The notes under the pieces were generated by a model. That model had not been told where the DNA came from and made no database searches. It saw only the letters and a program-made list of their open reading frames with translations. A stretch of DNA of 64,000 nt from Actinopolymorpha alba DSM 45243 (GTDB taxonomy: Bacteria > Actinomycetota > Actinomycetes > Propionibacteriales > Actinopolymorphaceae). A program made the translations under genes and the position numbers. The stretch covers positions 1 to 64,000 of the forward strand of contig NZ_KB892755.1 in the NCBI RefSeq assembly GCF_000373925.1, written 5' to 3'. Position 1 is the stretch's first letter. The number at the start of each line of letters is the position of its first letter. Shown piece by piece: positions 41,599 to 50,110 of the stretch.

Positions 41599-43001
41599 GA
41601 ACGCACGCCGATGAGGAACAACTCGAGCAGGAGCTGCGTACTCACCTTCAACGCCATGCGGGATTGGTCCCGGGCAACCTGGGCGGATATGGCAAGGTCA
41701 TGCGCCGTCGCCGGGCGAGCCAGCAGCGCCGGATCGCCGGGATGGCCGTGGGTGCGGTGGCGGTTCTCGCGGTTGGCGGCACGCTGGCTCCGAGCGTGCC
41801 GGGCCTGGTGGATCGGCTGCAGCCGGCCCAGACAGTCCAGGTGGTGACCAGCGATCCGCTGACCTGGCCCACCCGTGGATCCCTCGCCGGGGACAGGGCC
41901 TTCCTCGCCAAGGCCAGCACCTTCTTCCGGATCAGGAATGGTGCGACGCCCGGCCAGGTGAAGTTCCTGTACGCCGGTGATATCGCTGACTCGCGGATCG
42001 TCGCGGCGGTCGCCAGAGACGCGATCTGGGTGCTGGAGGCCCCGAGGGGAGCTGAGAGTGGCTTCAATGGCTCTGAGGGGCCGTGGCGGGATGAGAAGGG
42101 CCAATGGACAAACAACGGCCTGCTGGCGATCGCGATACCAGACAGCGATGGGACGACGGTTATCGCGATGGGGGGCGACATCGATCGGGTAGAGCTGTCG
42201 CCGAGACAGGAGATCGATGCCAGCGGCCAGGTCACGCGTGACTGGGGGGCACTGACCGAGCGCAAGGGTGTCTACACCACGCACGTCGATGGATCCGGAG
42301 TACCGCAGATGCGGGCTCGAGCGATCAAGGACGGCAAGGTCGTCGCGGACGATTACCTTGTGACAAGTCGCGACCGGAACATCACCGAACCCAAGGCCAG
42401 CGCTCGGCTACGTTCCCTTGTCGAGGGGGCCGCGCGCGCCCACGGTGAGCAACCAACCCCCAGGCTCGCCGACGCGTTGGCGGATCTGGAACACGACGTG
42501 TTGGGCATCGACGCGATCACCTCGGTCGACGCGTTGTGGCAGTTGAGAGACGAAGCCGGCAACTGGTGGGCCGGCGTAGTGGTACGTACGTCCTACGGTG
42601 CGGCCGTGGAAGGGATCTTCCGGTACCGCGACGGCGAATCCCTGCAGCCGCGGTCCATGTTCGACGCGTGGCCGGTCGCCGTGGACCGGGCGGGCACGTC
42701 CCCGATGTTCTGGAATCCACCATGCGAGGTGGGTGGGTACCTTCCAGAGGCCATCGGCCCTGTCACGTCCGTCGAGCTCGTCCTTGCGGGTGATGTCCAG
42801 CCACGCGACCCGGTGACGGGCCGGCTCTTCAGCAAGCGGATCTGCTCCACCGTGGCCGAACTCGACCGGCTGGCAGACAGGGTGGAGGTCCGGCTCTACG
42901 ACGCGAACGGCAAGCGGGTCTGGTCTGGCAAACCAGAAGGCGGCTATGACGTTTACGGCCGCCTCGATGCGCCGATAACGAGGGGCCAGAAGGTCGACTG
43001 A
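41595..43001 (+). CDS. single-pass membrane protein coupled to SigE-family sigma factor
   Basis: The 468-aa protein has a short cytoplasmic N-terminus (MRTHADEEQLEQELRTHLQR), one membrane helix at about residues 48-68 (IAGMAVGAVAVLAVGGTLAP) and a large outer domain of about 390 residues with no domain I recognise. The layout matches the companion proteins of SigE-family sigma factors in actinobacteria, which are presumed anti-sigma or sensor proteins. The N-terminus lacks the HxxxCxxC zinc motif of classical anti-sigma factors. The start overlaps the sigma gene stop (ATGA). Confidence 0.75.
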   Translation: MRTHADEEQLEQELRTHLQRHAGLVPGNLGGYGKVMRRRRASQQRRIAGMAVGAVAVLAVGGTLAPSVPGLVDRLQPAQTVQVVTSDPLTWPTRGSLAGDRAFLAKASTFFRIRNGATPGQVKFLYAGDIADSRIVAAVARDAIWVLEAPRGAESGFNGSEGPWRDEKGQWTNNGLLAIAIPDSDGTTVIAMGGDIDRVELSPRQEIDASGQVTRDWGALTERKGVYTTHVDGSGVPQMRARAIKDGKVVADDYLVTSRDRNITEPKASARLRSLVEGAARAHGEQPTPRLADALADLEHDVLGIDAITSVDALWQLRDEAGNWWAGVVVRTSYGAAVEGIFRYRDGESLQPRSMFDAWPVAVDRAGTSPMFWNPPCEVGGYLPEAIGPVTSVELVLAGDVQPRDPVTGRLFSKRICSTVAELDRLADRVEVRLYDANGKRVWSGKPEGGYDVYGRLDAPITRGQKVD

Positions 43002-43050
43002 CTGCGTGACCACGCAGGACGTCGTGGTCGCGTACATTGCTCGATATGAT

Positions 43051-43078
43051 TGGATCGTTCTAGAATTCTGGATCGTTC
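43051..43078. promoter_or_regulatory. direct repeat flanking AGAATTCT upstream of the hydrolase gene
   Basis: TGGATCGTTC occurs twice (43051-43060 and 43069-43078) around the palindrome AGAATTCT (about 43062-43069). The centre-to-centre distance of 18 bp suits an activator dimer or operator. It lies 33 bp before the dienelactone-hydrolase-like start codon, within an AT-richer stretch. Confidence 0.4.
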
Positions 43079-43111
43079 GTTTCCCTCGCAGCCCCGAGCA
43101 GGAGTATCGAG

Positions 43112-43687
43112 ATGGTTGAGGTAGTGCTGTTCCACCACGTGCAGGGCCTGACACCGGGCGTCGTCGCGTTCGCCGATGAGCTGCGCCGAGCTGGGCACAC
43201 CGTGCACACACCCGATCTGTTCGACGGGCGGACCTTCGGCAGCATCGAGGAGGGTCAGTCCGCCGTCGGCGAGATCGGCTTCGAGGAGATCCTCGACCGC
43301 GGTGTCCAGGCGGCCGAGAAGCTGCCCGCCGATGTGGTGTACGCCGGCTTCTCGCTCGGCGTCGTCCCGGCGCAGAAGCTGACCCAGACCAGGCCGGGTG
43401 CGCGCGGCGCGCTCTTCTTCCACTCCTGCGTGCCCACGTCGTACTTCGGATCGTGGCCCGCCGGCGTCCCGCTGCAGATCCACGGGATGGAGGCCGACCC
43501 GTTCTTCGTCGACGAGGGTGACATCGAGGCTGCCCGTGCGCTCGTCGATGAGGTCGAGGACGCGGAGCTGTTCACTTACCCTGGCGACCAGCATCTCTTC
43601 GCCGACAGCTCGCTGCCGGCATACGACGCTGACGCCGCCAAGCTCCTGACTGAGCGGGTGCTCGCATTCCTCGCGGCGCGGGGGTGA
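43112..43687 (+). CDS. dienelactone hydrolase family protein
   Basis: The 191-aa alpha/beta hydrolase of the small DLH type has EVVLFHHVQGLTPGVVAFAD, HTPDLFDGRTFGSIEEG, the nucleophile elbow AGFSLGVVPAQ (Ser near residue 77; classical DLH has Cys), PLQIHGMEADPFF and the catalytic His in GDQHLFADSS. It probably cleaves an ester or lactone in the cytosol. The start ATG 43112 has no strong ribosome site (GAGCAGGAG lies about 8 bases upstream). It stands alone behind the sigma-factor pair. Confidence 0.85.
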   Translation: MVEVVLFHHVQGLTPGVVAFADELRRAGHTVHTPDLFDGRTFGSIEEGQSAVGEIGFEEILDRGVQAAEKLPADVVYAGFSLGVVPAQKLTQTRPGARGALFFHSCVPTSYFGSWPAGVPLQIHGMEADPFFVDEGDIEAARALVDEVEDAELFTYPGDQHLFADSSLPAYDADAAKLLTERVLAFLAARG

Positions 43688-44037
43688 GGCAAACTCGAAA
43701 TCCTCGCTGGTTTCCTACCTGAGCTATGACTCTACGGATCGCGTCCAGCCCCGCCCCGTGATCATGATCTTCTTCATGAAGGGTTTCGGGACGTATAGCC
43801 CTTTCTGCCTTCATGATCATGGGCCCTCGGGTTGTTGGGCAACGTGCCGTGCGGCCTGGAACCGTGCTGCTTACCGTTTCGGGTCGGGGCACCCTTGTGC
43901 GGCTCTATTGGCCAAGGGGACCCCCGACCCAGAACGATGGCCCCGCCGGATGCCGGATTCCCTTGTTTTGTTGGGCTTTCGGGATCCGGTGTTGTCGGTG
44001 GTCGCCGCCGTTGACCGGTGGTGTGCGCGAGCAACCG
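43688..44037. repeat. 350-bp intergenic region with three inverted repeats
   Basis: No convincing gene lies between the converging hydrolase and ECF41 genes. Three imperfect inverted repeats are visible. One is at 43755-43823 (13-bp ends TCATGATCATGGG and its inverse, plus inner CTTCATGAAG). One is at 43875-43936 (15-bp ends around GGGTCGGGG with inner ACCCTTG and CAAGGGG), and one at 43953-43989 (CCGGATTCCC and GGGATCCGG). The first resembles intergenic palindromic elements I recall from other actinobacteria; family membership would need a genome-wide comparison. Confidence 0.5.
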
Positions 44038-44943
44038 TCACTTGACGGTGGACCAAGGCCCTGGCTGGACGAGCGTCAGTGTCATGGTGCCGAGACGGTC
44101 GGCGTCGCCGATGATCTCGATGCGGTGGATACGGTCGTCCGCGTCCATGGTGAGCCGCATGACCGCGCGGACCCGTCCACGCGGTGCGAGCGCGATCCCC
44201 GGGACGCCATCGACGAGCACGACGACACCAGACCGTGCGCGATGCGCGAACAGCGGGGTTTCCTCGGCTACCTGCCGGGCGCCGCGCACCTCGGTCGCCA
44301 CATTGTCAGGTACGAGTTGACGGTCGACCGTGCGTACGACATCCGGGGCGAGCAGGTTGAGGAGGGTGGGAAGGTCCCCGCCCCGCGCGGCCGTCAGGAA
44401 CGCCTTGACGATCCGGGCGTGTTGCGTGGTACGCCGAGTGTCGAGAGGTGGCGGGCTTCCGTGCAGGCGTTCGCGGGCCCGGCTCGCGAGCTTCTTCGCG
44501 GCCACGGCTGATCGGTCCAGCAGTTCGCCGATCTCGTCGAAGGGCATCGCGAAAACGTCGTGCAGAACGAACGCCACCCGCTGGGCGGGCGACAGACGAT
44601 CGAGCACCACCAGCAACGCGCGACTGACCGAATCGGCAAGCAGGACGTCCTCATCAGCGGAAGCCGCTCCCGGATCATCCCATTCAGTGTCGATGTCGCT
44701 CAGGGGTCGCTCGGCTCGTCGTCGGCGGGCGCGCAACTGGTCCAGGGATTCGCGGACCGTGATGGTGGTCAACCACCCGGTGGGGTTCTGGATGTTCTGG
44801 ACATCGGCGCTGCTGGCCTTCAGCCACGCTCCCTGCACCGCGTCGTCGGCGTCGTCCACCGAGCCGAGCAGGTGAAACGCGACCGATCGCAGGTGCTGCC
44901 GATCGGCCTCGAACTGGTCCGCGAGCGCACGGGTCGCTTCCAT
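44038..44943 (-). CDS. ECF41-type (SigJ-like) sigma factor with SnoaL-like C-terminus
   Basis: The 301-aa sigma factor has region 2 (LRSVAFHLLGSVDDADDAVQ, then WLTTITVRESLDQLRARRRR) and region 4 (VVLDRLSPAQRVAFVLHDVF, then SAVAAKKLASRARERL). A C-terminal NTF2/SnoaL-like domain (residues about 185-300) acts as built-in regulator in ECF41 proteins in place of an anti-sigma factor. GAAAGGTG precedes ATG 44943. It is divergent from a DoxX-like gene, a usual neighbour and target of ECF41. Confidence 0.9.
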   Translation of the reverse strand: MEATRALADQFEADRQHLRSVAFHLLGSVDDADDAVQGAWLKASSADVQNIQNPTGWLTTITVRESLDQLRARRRRAERPLSDIDTEWDDPGAASADEDVLLADSVSRALLVVLDRLSPAQRVAFVLHDVFAMPFDEIGELLDRSAVAAKKLASRARERLHGSPPPLDTRRTTQHARIVKAFLTAARGGDLPTLLNLLAPDVVRTVDRQLVPDNVATEVRGARQVAEETPLFAHRARSGVVVLVDGVPGIALAPRGRVRAVMRLTMDADDRIHRIEIIGDADRLGTMTLTLVQPGPWSTVK

Positions 44944-45093
44944 GGGTCACCTTTCCTGCGCGGCGGTCGTCAAGGAGGTGACCGAACCTTCAGAACGACC
45001 GAGAACGACCGAGAACACGGAGACCTGTCACTCGTGAGCCTACAGATCGGGTGCTTCCTGACACTCCAGGACTCGACCGCTGAGGAGTAACCC
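44944..45093. promoter_or_regulatory. intergenic control region of ECF41/DoxX pair
   Basis: The region contains a 10-bp tandem repeat GAACGACCGA (about 44994-45013) and TGTCACT at 45026-45032. The published ECF41 -35 element is TGTCACA, so this may be the -35 of the DoxX-like gene promoter; a matching CGTC -10 at normal distance was not found, so the assignment is weak. Confidence 0.3.
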
Positions 45094-45444
45094 ATGGAAC
45101 TCGCCTACGTTCTTGTCACGGCGGTGACGGCTGTGCTCATCGCGGTCAATGCCGTGGCCGACTTTCCTCCCGCGAAGTTCGTCCTCGCCAACTCCGCCGA
45201 GGTCGGAGTCCCGCCGTCCTGGTTGCCGATGCTGGGAACGCTGAAACTCGCCGGCGGGCTCGGCTTGATCGTTGGCCTCATTGGCGTGCGGGCGATCGGG
45301 ATCGCGGCGGCGGTCGGGCTCGTGATGTTCTTCATCGGGGCCGTCGTCACGCACCTGCGCGCCCGCGTTCTCTACAACATCGCGTTTCCGGGTGCCTACC
45401 TCCTGCTGTCGATCGCCTCACTCGTGCTGGTGATCAGCCACTGA
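45094..45444 (+). CDS. DoxX-like membrane protein
   Basis: The 116-aa protein has four membrane helices (MELAYVLVTAVTAVLIAVNA; LKLAGGLGLIVGLIGV; IAAAVGLVMFFIGAVVTHLRA; FPGAYLLLSIASLVLVI) in the DoxX_2 pattern. DoxX-like proteins are linked to redox or oxidative-stress responses, mechanism poorly known. TGAGGAGTAA precedes ATG 45094. It is divergent from the ECF41 sigma gene and is its likely target. Confidence 0.85.
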   Translation: MELAYVLVTAVTAVLIAVNAVADFPPAKFVLANSAEVGVPPSWLPMLGTLKLAGGLGLIVGLIGVRAIGIAAAVGLVMFFIGAVVTHLRARVLYNIAFPGAYLLLSIASLVLVISH

Positions 45445-45465
45445 CGCCTGACGCCACCGACTCCG

Positions 45466-45786
45466 CTACGAAGGCGCAACGAACTTCAGGCCGGCGATAC
45501 CGATGATGATGAACGCGAGGAACACCAGCCGTTGCCAGGTTGCGGGTTCGCCGAGGGCGAGCATGCCCACCACCGCCACGCCGACGGTGCCGATGCCGAC
45601 CCACACCGCGTACGCCGTACCGACAGGGAGGCTTTTCAGCGCCACCGACAGCATGCCGAGGCTGACCATGGCGACCCCGATCCCGAAGACCGCGGGCCAC
45701 AGACGGGTCATGCCGTCGGCGTGCTTCAACGCCAGTGACCAGACGATCTCGAGTAAGCCGGCGACGATGAGGATGAGCCATGCCAT
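45466..45786 (-). CDS. SMR-family small efflux protein (SugE/Gdx-like)
   Basis: The 106-aa four-helix protein has the essential Glu13 in AGLLEIVWSLALKHADGMTR, the helix AYAVWVGIGTVGVAVVGML and GEPATWQRLVFLAFIIIGI. The WSLALK and AVWVGIG patterns place it with SugE/Gdx proteins, known guanidinium exporters, rather than EmrE-type drug pumps. ATG 45786 begins the protein; the longer frame upstream overlaps the SDR gene region. No guanidine riboswitch is visible in the 49 bp upstream. Probably the second gene of a unit starting at the SDR. Confidence 0.85.
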   Translation of the reverse strand: MAWLILIVAGLLEIVWSLALKHADGMTRLWPAVFGIGVAMVSLGMLSVALKSLPVGTAYAVWVGIGTVGVAVVGMLALGEPATWQRLVFLAFIIIGIAGLKFVAPS

Positions 45787-45835
45787 TGCTGTCTCCCTTG
45801 TGTGTAAAGCTCGACTCGCAGAACCGCGGGTGCCG

Positions 45836-46576
45836 TCAGGCGTTGGCGCCGCCGTCCACGGTGATTGACGTACCCGTGATGTTGCGGCCGGCTTCACTGG
45901 CCAGGTAGGCGACCATTCCCGCGACGTCGGCGGTGGTCCCGTAGCGTCCGAGAGCGGTGCGGGCGCGTTCTGCGTCGGCGATCTCCCCGTCGGCGGGGTT
46001 CATGTCGGTGTCGGTGGATCCGGGATGTACGACATTGGCTGTGATACCGCGCGGACCGAGATCGCGGGCGAGGCCCTTGGTGAAACCAACCAGCGCGGAC
46101 TTGCTCAATGCGTACAGGCTGAGACCTGGCCCGGGCACGCGTTCGGCAAGGTTGCTTCCGATGCTGATGATCCGGCCACTCTCGGGCAGATGCTTGACGG
46201 CCGCCTGTACAGCTACGAACACCGCGCGGACGTGAACCGCGAGCGTCTCCTCGAACTGCTCAAGGGTCAGCTCGTCAATCGGTCCGTACGTGAAGATCCC
46301 GGCATTGTTGATCAGGATGTCGAGCTGGCCGAGCTCGGCGACGGTCTGCTCCACCGCCTCGGTCACGGCCGCGGGGTCGGTGGCCGGAGCCGCCAACGCC
46401 AGGCCCCTTCGCCCTGTGTCCTTGATCTTCGCCACCACGCCGTCCGCCCGGTGCGCCGCGGTGTTGTAGGTGATCGCGACGTCGGCGCCGTCCGCGGCGA
46501 GGCGCTCGGCGATCCCCGCGCCGATGCCGCGACTGCCGCCGGTGACCAACGCGACCTTGCCTTGCAGAGCCAGCAT
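45836..46576 (-). CDS. short-chain dehydrogenase/reductase
   Basis: The 246-aa classical SDR has TGGSRGIG (residues 12-19), NNAG, SIGSNLAERV, YALSK and the C-terminal NITGTSITVDGGANA. It belongs to the glucose-1-dehydrogenase/FabG-like group, substrate unknown. ATG 46576 starts the conserved core; the longer frame would cross the operator. It is divergent from a TetR-family gene with a palindromic site between, so TetR-type repression is likely, with the SMR exporter gene as probable co-transcribed partner. Confidence 0.87.
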   Translation of the reverse strand: MLALQGKVALVTGGSRGIGAGIAERLAADGADVAITYNTAAHRADGVVAKIKDTGRRGLALAAPATDPAAVTEAVEQTVAELGQLDILINNAGIFTYGPIDELTLEQFEETLAVHVRAVFVAVQAAVKHLPESGRIISIGSNLAERVPGPGLSLYALSKSALVGFTKGLARDLGPRGITANVVHPGSTDTDMNPADGEIADAERARTALGRYGTTADVAGMVAYLASEAGRNITGTSITVDGGANA

Positions 46577-46593
46577 GTCCCCACCCGTTCTTT

Positions 46594-46632
46594 CTGTAGT
46601 GATCGATACATAAATTGGTATCATCGCTACAG
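46594..46632. promoter_or_regulatory. TetR-type operator between SDR and tetR genes
   Basis: CTGTAGTGATCGATAC (46594-46609) and the inverted GTATCATCGCTACAG (46618-46632) form an imperfect palindrome around an 8-bp AT-rich centre ATAAATTG. It lies between the divergent SDR and TetR-family starts and overlaps the likely promoters of both. Confidence 0.65.
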
Positions 46633-46671
46633 TCGGGCTGTCAACGCGACGCTGGTAGGGAGGGATCGCTG

Positions 46672-47328
46672 ATGTCGCCACGTGGGCGCCCCCGAAGCTT
46701 CGATCGGGAGACGGTCCTCCGGGTCGCCATGGAGCTGTTCTGGGAGCACGGGTACGAAGCCACGTCCGTAAGCGATCTCACGGCGGCGATGCGCATCAGC
46801 GCACCAAGCCTGTACGCCGCGTTCGGATCCAAGGAGGAGCTGTTCCGGGAAGCCGTGGGGCTCTACAACCGGGCCGCCGACGTCTCGGACCAGGGCGCCC
46901 TCGAGGAGCATGCGACGGCCCGGGAAGCGATCGAGGCCTGGCTGCGGGGCCACGCCGATTTCTACGTCGATCCGAGCACGCCGCGCGGTTGCATGGTCGT
47001 CCTCGCGGCGACCACCTGCGCCGAGGAGAATGCTCGCATCCGCGACTTCCTCAGCGCCTGCCGCGCCGATGGCTATCGGGCCGTGCACGTGAGGCTGCAA
47101 CGCGCGGTTGACGAGGGTGACCTGCCGGCCCGCACCGATGTTGCCGCGATGGCGTCGTTCTATCTGACCGTCCTACAAGGCCTGTCGATCCAGGCGAGTG
47201 ACGGTCAGTCGCGAGCGGCCATCCACAAGATCATCGACTGCGCCCTGCTGGCGTGGGATGGGATGACCGAGGTGCCCCGGCGCCGACCCGGCAGCGTCAA
47301 ACCTGGCCGCCAGATCGAGGCGTCGTGA
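46672..47328 (+). CDS. TetR/AcrR-family transcriptional regulator
   Basis: The 218-aa regulator has the helix-turn-helix [20 protein letters not shown] (about residues 40-59) after [16 protein letters not shown], and a C-terminal ligand domain with [20 protein letters not shown], as in the group that includes regulators of SDR and efflux genes. ATG 46672 follows GGGAGGG at 8-base spacing. It probably represses the divergent SDR/SMR unit through the palindrome at 46594-46632. Confidence 0.9.
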   Translation: MSPRGRPRSFDRETVLRVAMELFWEHGYEATSVSDLTAAMRISAPSLYAAFGSKEELFREAVGLYNRAADVSDQGALEEHATAREAIEAWLRGHADFYVDPSTPRGCMVVLAATTCAEENARIRDFLSACRADGYRAVHVRLQRAVDEGDLPARTDVAAMASFYLTVLQGLSIQASDGQSRAAIHKIIDCALLAWDGMTEVPRRRPGSVKPGRQIEAS

Positions 47329-47387
47329 GGCGGGCGAGGGTCTGACCCGCCGCGCCGGACGCTGGCGACGCTGACCTCGGACGTGGT

Positions 47388-48050
47388 TCAGGCGCGTGCT
47401 GCGGAGTTGATGCGGGCCCGCATCACGCAGTGCCGGGGGCTCCTCTCGACGAGCTCGAACCCGTGTGCGGTGAACAGCTTTGCTGGCCCTCGCCAGTTGT
47501 CCTCGTCGACATTCTCCTGATCGTTGAACGGATATGCCTCCACCCATTTCGCTCCCCTGGTCGGAGCGTCAGCGAGGACCCGTTGAAATAGGAGATGCAC
47601 CAGCCCGTGACCGCGGTACGGTGGTGCGATCCCGAAGCAGGAGAAGGAAATGACGTCCCAGTCGGGCGGCGCGGCACCATCGCCGATTCGGTACATCGAA
47701 CATTCGGACCGTTTCGAGGCGTTGACCCAGCCTGCCGGTTTGTCATCGACATACGCGAGATAGCCAAAGGCGCGGCCACTCTGGAGTAGGCCGATCATGA
47801 GTTCGCGGTTCTGCCGCCAGGATCGGTGTTCGAGTCCACCTTCCTGTTCGCGTGGCAGGATGTGTGGTCCGGTGCAGTAGCACACCGCGTCGACCGGGTT
47901 GCCGGCGAAGGCGTCGTGGTCAAAGAAACTCAGCCAGTCAGGGATTCGTGACGGGGTGACGTGGTGGATCGTGACGGGCCCGACTGCTTCGAGGCGTTCA
48001 GTCGAACCCGTGAGGCGCTGCGTCGCTTCGGCGGTGTTCCGGATGGCCAT
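47388..48050 (-). CDS. GNAT-family N-acetyltransferase
   Basis: The 220-aa protein has the acetyl-CoA-binding pattern FGIAPPYRGHGLVHLLFQ (about 133-150) and FGYLAYVDDKPAGWVNASKR as preceding strands. A GNAT fold similar to those with an extra N-terminal segment (SFFDHDAFAGNPVDAVCYC) is likely. Acceptor unknown. The start is uncertain: ATG 48050 is used; the frame is open to 48140 but overlaps the neighbouring acetyltransferase's leader. It is divergent from another GNAT gene. Confidence 0.78.
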   Translation of the reverse strand: MAIRNTAEATQRLTGSTERLEAVGPVTIHHVTPSRIPDWLSFFDHDAFAGNPVDAVCYCTGPHILPREQEGGLEHRSWRQNRELMIGLLQSGRAFGYLAYVDDKPAGWVNASKRSECSMYRIGDGAAPPDWDVISFSCFGIAPPYRGHGLVHLLFQRVLADAPTRGAKWVEAYPFNDQENVDEDNWRGPAKLFTAHGFELVERSPRHCVMRARINSAARA

Positions 48051-48154
48051 ATCGGGGAACGGCGCGGGGAGGTTGCCGCGCCACCTGACTGACCGCAACA
48101 GACTACGCTTGCGACCGCGGATATGGCGGATTGAACTCAAAGGGAGGCAGGGTC

Positions 48155-48580
48155 GTGATTGATGTCGTTCCGTTGGATTACAGTGAACCTACTGACCTGG
48201 AGGGTGCCGACGAACTGCTCCACATTCTTTATCCAGGGTCCAGCCGGCGGTTCCAGCCAGACCTGAGATCGGACGGTGTAGAGGTATTCCTCGCGAAGAA
48301 GGCTGACCATCAGGCAGTCGGCCTCGTCGTAGCAACCTTCGTCCATGACGGGTGGGAACCCTACGGGCTCATTGACCAGCTTGTCGTTCATCCTGAATAC
48401 AGATTGAGAGGGATTGGGCGCCACCTTGTCATCCACGCATGTAGGTCCCTGGTGGAACGCGAGGCAGTTGTCGTGTTCGTGACCACCAATACGGCAGAGG
48501 CCGAGCGGTTCTATAGAAAAGTTGGGTTCGATTCAACGGGTCCATGGCTGGCACGGGCAACGCATTCAGGCCGTAGGTGA
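48155..48580 (+). CDS. GNAT-family N-acetyltransferase (small)
   Basis: The 141-aa GNAT protein has IDQLVVHPEYRLRGIGRHLV (acetyl-CoA site with R-x-x-G-I-G) and the C-terminal AERFYRKVGFDSTGP motif. GTG 48155 is chosen because AAGGGAGG precedes it at good spacing; TTG 48131 has none. Its G/C content is lower than that of its neighbours. It overlaps the converging MFS gene by 15 bp at the 3' end. Acceptor unknown. Confidence 0.82.
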   Translation: MIDVVPLDYSEPTDLEGADELLHILYPGSSRRFQPDLRSDGVEVFLAKKADHQAVGLVVATFVHDGWEPYGLIDQLVVHPEYRLRGIGRHLVIHACRSLVEREAVVVFVTTNTAEAERFYRKVGFDSTGPWLARATHSGRR

Positions 48581-49822
48581 CAGTGCACGATCGGTGTCGC
48601 GACTGATCTGACGGACGCCCTTGAGTTCAAGGAGAAGCACCAGAACGAAGCCGGTGCCGGCGATCGCCCAGACTGGTCGTAGCCCGATCCAGTGTCCGAG
48701 GAAACCGCCGAGGGTCAGGCTGAGTGGGACGGTGGCGGCGCCGACAATGCGGAAGACCGCGGAGACTCGACCGAGCAGGTTGGCCGGAACGATGGTCTGC
48801 TGCAGAGACCTCGTGGTGGAGTTGCAGGCGATGAGTGGAATTCCCTGGATGAACGCCAGCACACCAACGGCCACGCCAGAGGTCAGGAAGGCGGGCGGGA
48901 TGAGCAGGAGTCCGTAGGTGGCGTACGTGACGATCAGCAGACGACTCACGCCGAGACGCCGGAACAGCCGGCCGGAGAGCAGCCCGCCGACGACGGCGCC
49001 GAGGGTCGTGGCGGCCAGAAAGATTCCGAAGCCCCGGTCCGTGAGGTGTAGCTCCTCCTTCGCGTAGAGGACCAGCGTGGCCTCGGGCAGCCAGCCAAAG
49101 ATGCTCGAGGAGGCGACGAGCACCAGCAGTGTTCGCGTACTTCTGTTGTCTTTGATGAACGCCGCACCAGCGGTGATGTCAGCCAGATACGTTCTGGCCC
49201 GCTGTCCGCGGGTCTCTACGGACGTCGGCGCTGACGGCTCTTTCGGCTGCTTGTGCCACGCGAAGGAGCCGATGAGTACTGCTGAGATGAGGTACGAGAC
49301 GCCGTTCGCCAGGAAGGGCAGGACGGGTTCGGCGGTGTACGCCGCGCCGCCGACGGCTGGGCCGACGATTCCGGAGCCTACTGATGAGGACGTCGAAAGG
49401 TAGCCGTTCGCCTCAACGAGTTTCCCTTTGTCCACGCTGCTTGGAAGAAGCGCGAACGAGCTGGTACCAAAGACAAGCTCGGCCACGCCAAGAGCGGCTG
49501 AGACGGCAAAGAGGTGCCAGAGTTCGAGTTGGCCGAGCAGGAGCAGGCTCACCAAGCCGCCGAGCAGTGCGGCACAGGCCAGATCGCTGCCCACCATCAG
49601 CCGGCCTCGATGGGACCGATCGACCCACGCTCCGACAGGTAGTGCGAGCAGGAGCGAAGGAACGCTCGACGCCGCCGCAAGCGCTGCGATGATGCGAGGG
49701 TCCCTTGTCAAGCTGCTCGCCAGGAGCGGGATCGCCACCAAGTGAAGACCGGTGCCGAGACTGGAGGCGGAACTCGCTGCGAGGAACCGAGCAAATCGTG
49801 ATCCGAGTTCGGTGACAGACAA
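48566..49822 (-). CDS. MFS transporter (drug-efflux-like, MefA/NreB type)
   Basis: The 418-aa protein has 12 predicted helices with the MFS loop LLALPVGAWVDRSHRGRLMV between helices 2 and 3 and GLLSGRLFRRLGVSRLLIVTY in the second half. It resembles macrolide/multidrug exporters of the MefA group. A TTG start at 49822 is inferred from GGGAG seven bases upstream; the longer frame adds a Ser/Arg-rich non-conserved head. It probably exports small toxic molecules. No regulator gene is adjacent. Confidence 0.83.
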   Translation of the reverse strand: MSVTELGSRFARFLAASSASSLGTGLHLVAIPLLASSLTRDPRIIAALAAASSVPSLLLALPVGAWVDRSHRGRLMVGSDLACAALLGGLVSLLLLGQLELWHLFAVSAALGVAELVFGTSSFALLPSSVDKGKLVEANGYLSTSSSVGSGIVGPAVGGAAYTAEPVLPFLANGVSYLISAVLIGSFAWHKQPKEPSAPTSVETRGQRARTYLADITAGAAFIKDNRSTRTLLVLVASSSIFGWLPEATLVLYAKEELHLTDRGFGIFLAATTLGAVVGGLLSGRLFRRLGVSRLLIVTYATYGLLLIPPAFLTSGVAVGVLAFIQGIPLIACNSTTRSLQQTIVPANLLGRVSAVFRIVGAATVPLSLTLGGFLGHWIGLRPVWAIAGTGFVLVLLLELKGVRQISRDTDRALSPTA

Positions 49823-50110
49823 CCGACTACTCCCTACAGGAAGACGTGGACAGGTCTCACTGAGGTTGTCGGTCGAGTCGCTTCCCGCTCGGCTTGAAGA
49901 TCGAAGTCGCTGACGTCGCCAGCACGAGGATCGTGGAGGGGCTGGAGGCGCTGGCAATGGCCGGATGCTGGCCGCCACGGCGTGGCAGCCGTCACCGGAG
50001 GGGGCGAGAGTTAGCTCGACCGACCCATCGTGCAGCGCATGACGACAACGTTTATCACATGTGGGGGAAGGCTCGCACCTGTGTTGGTGAGGGGCTGGAT
50101 CATTCGCGGA

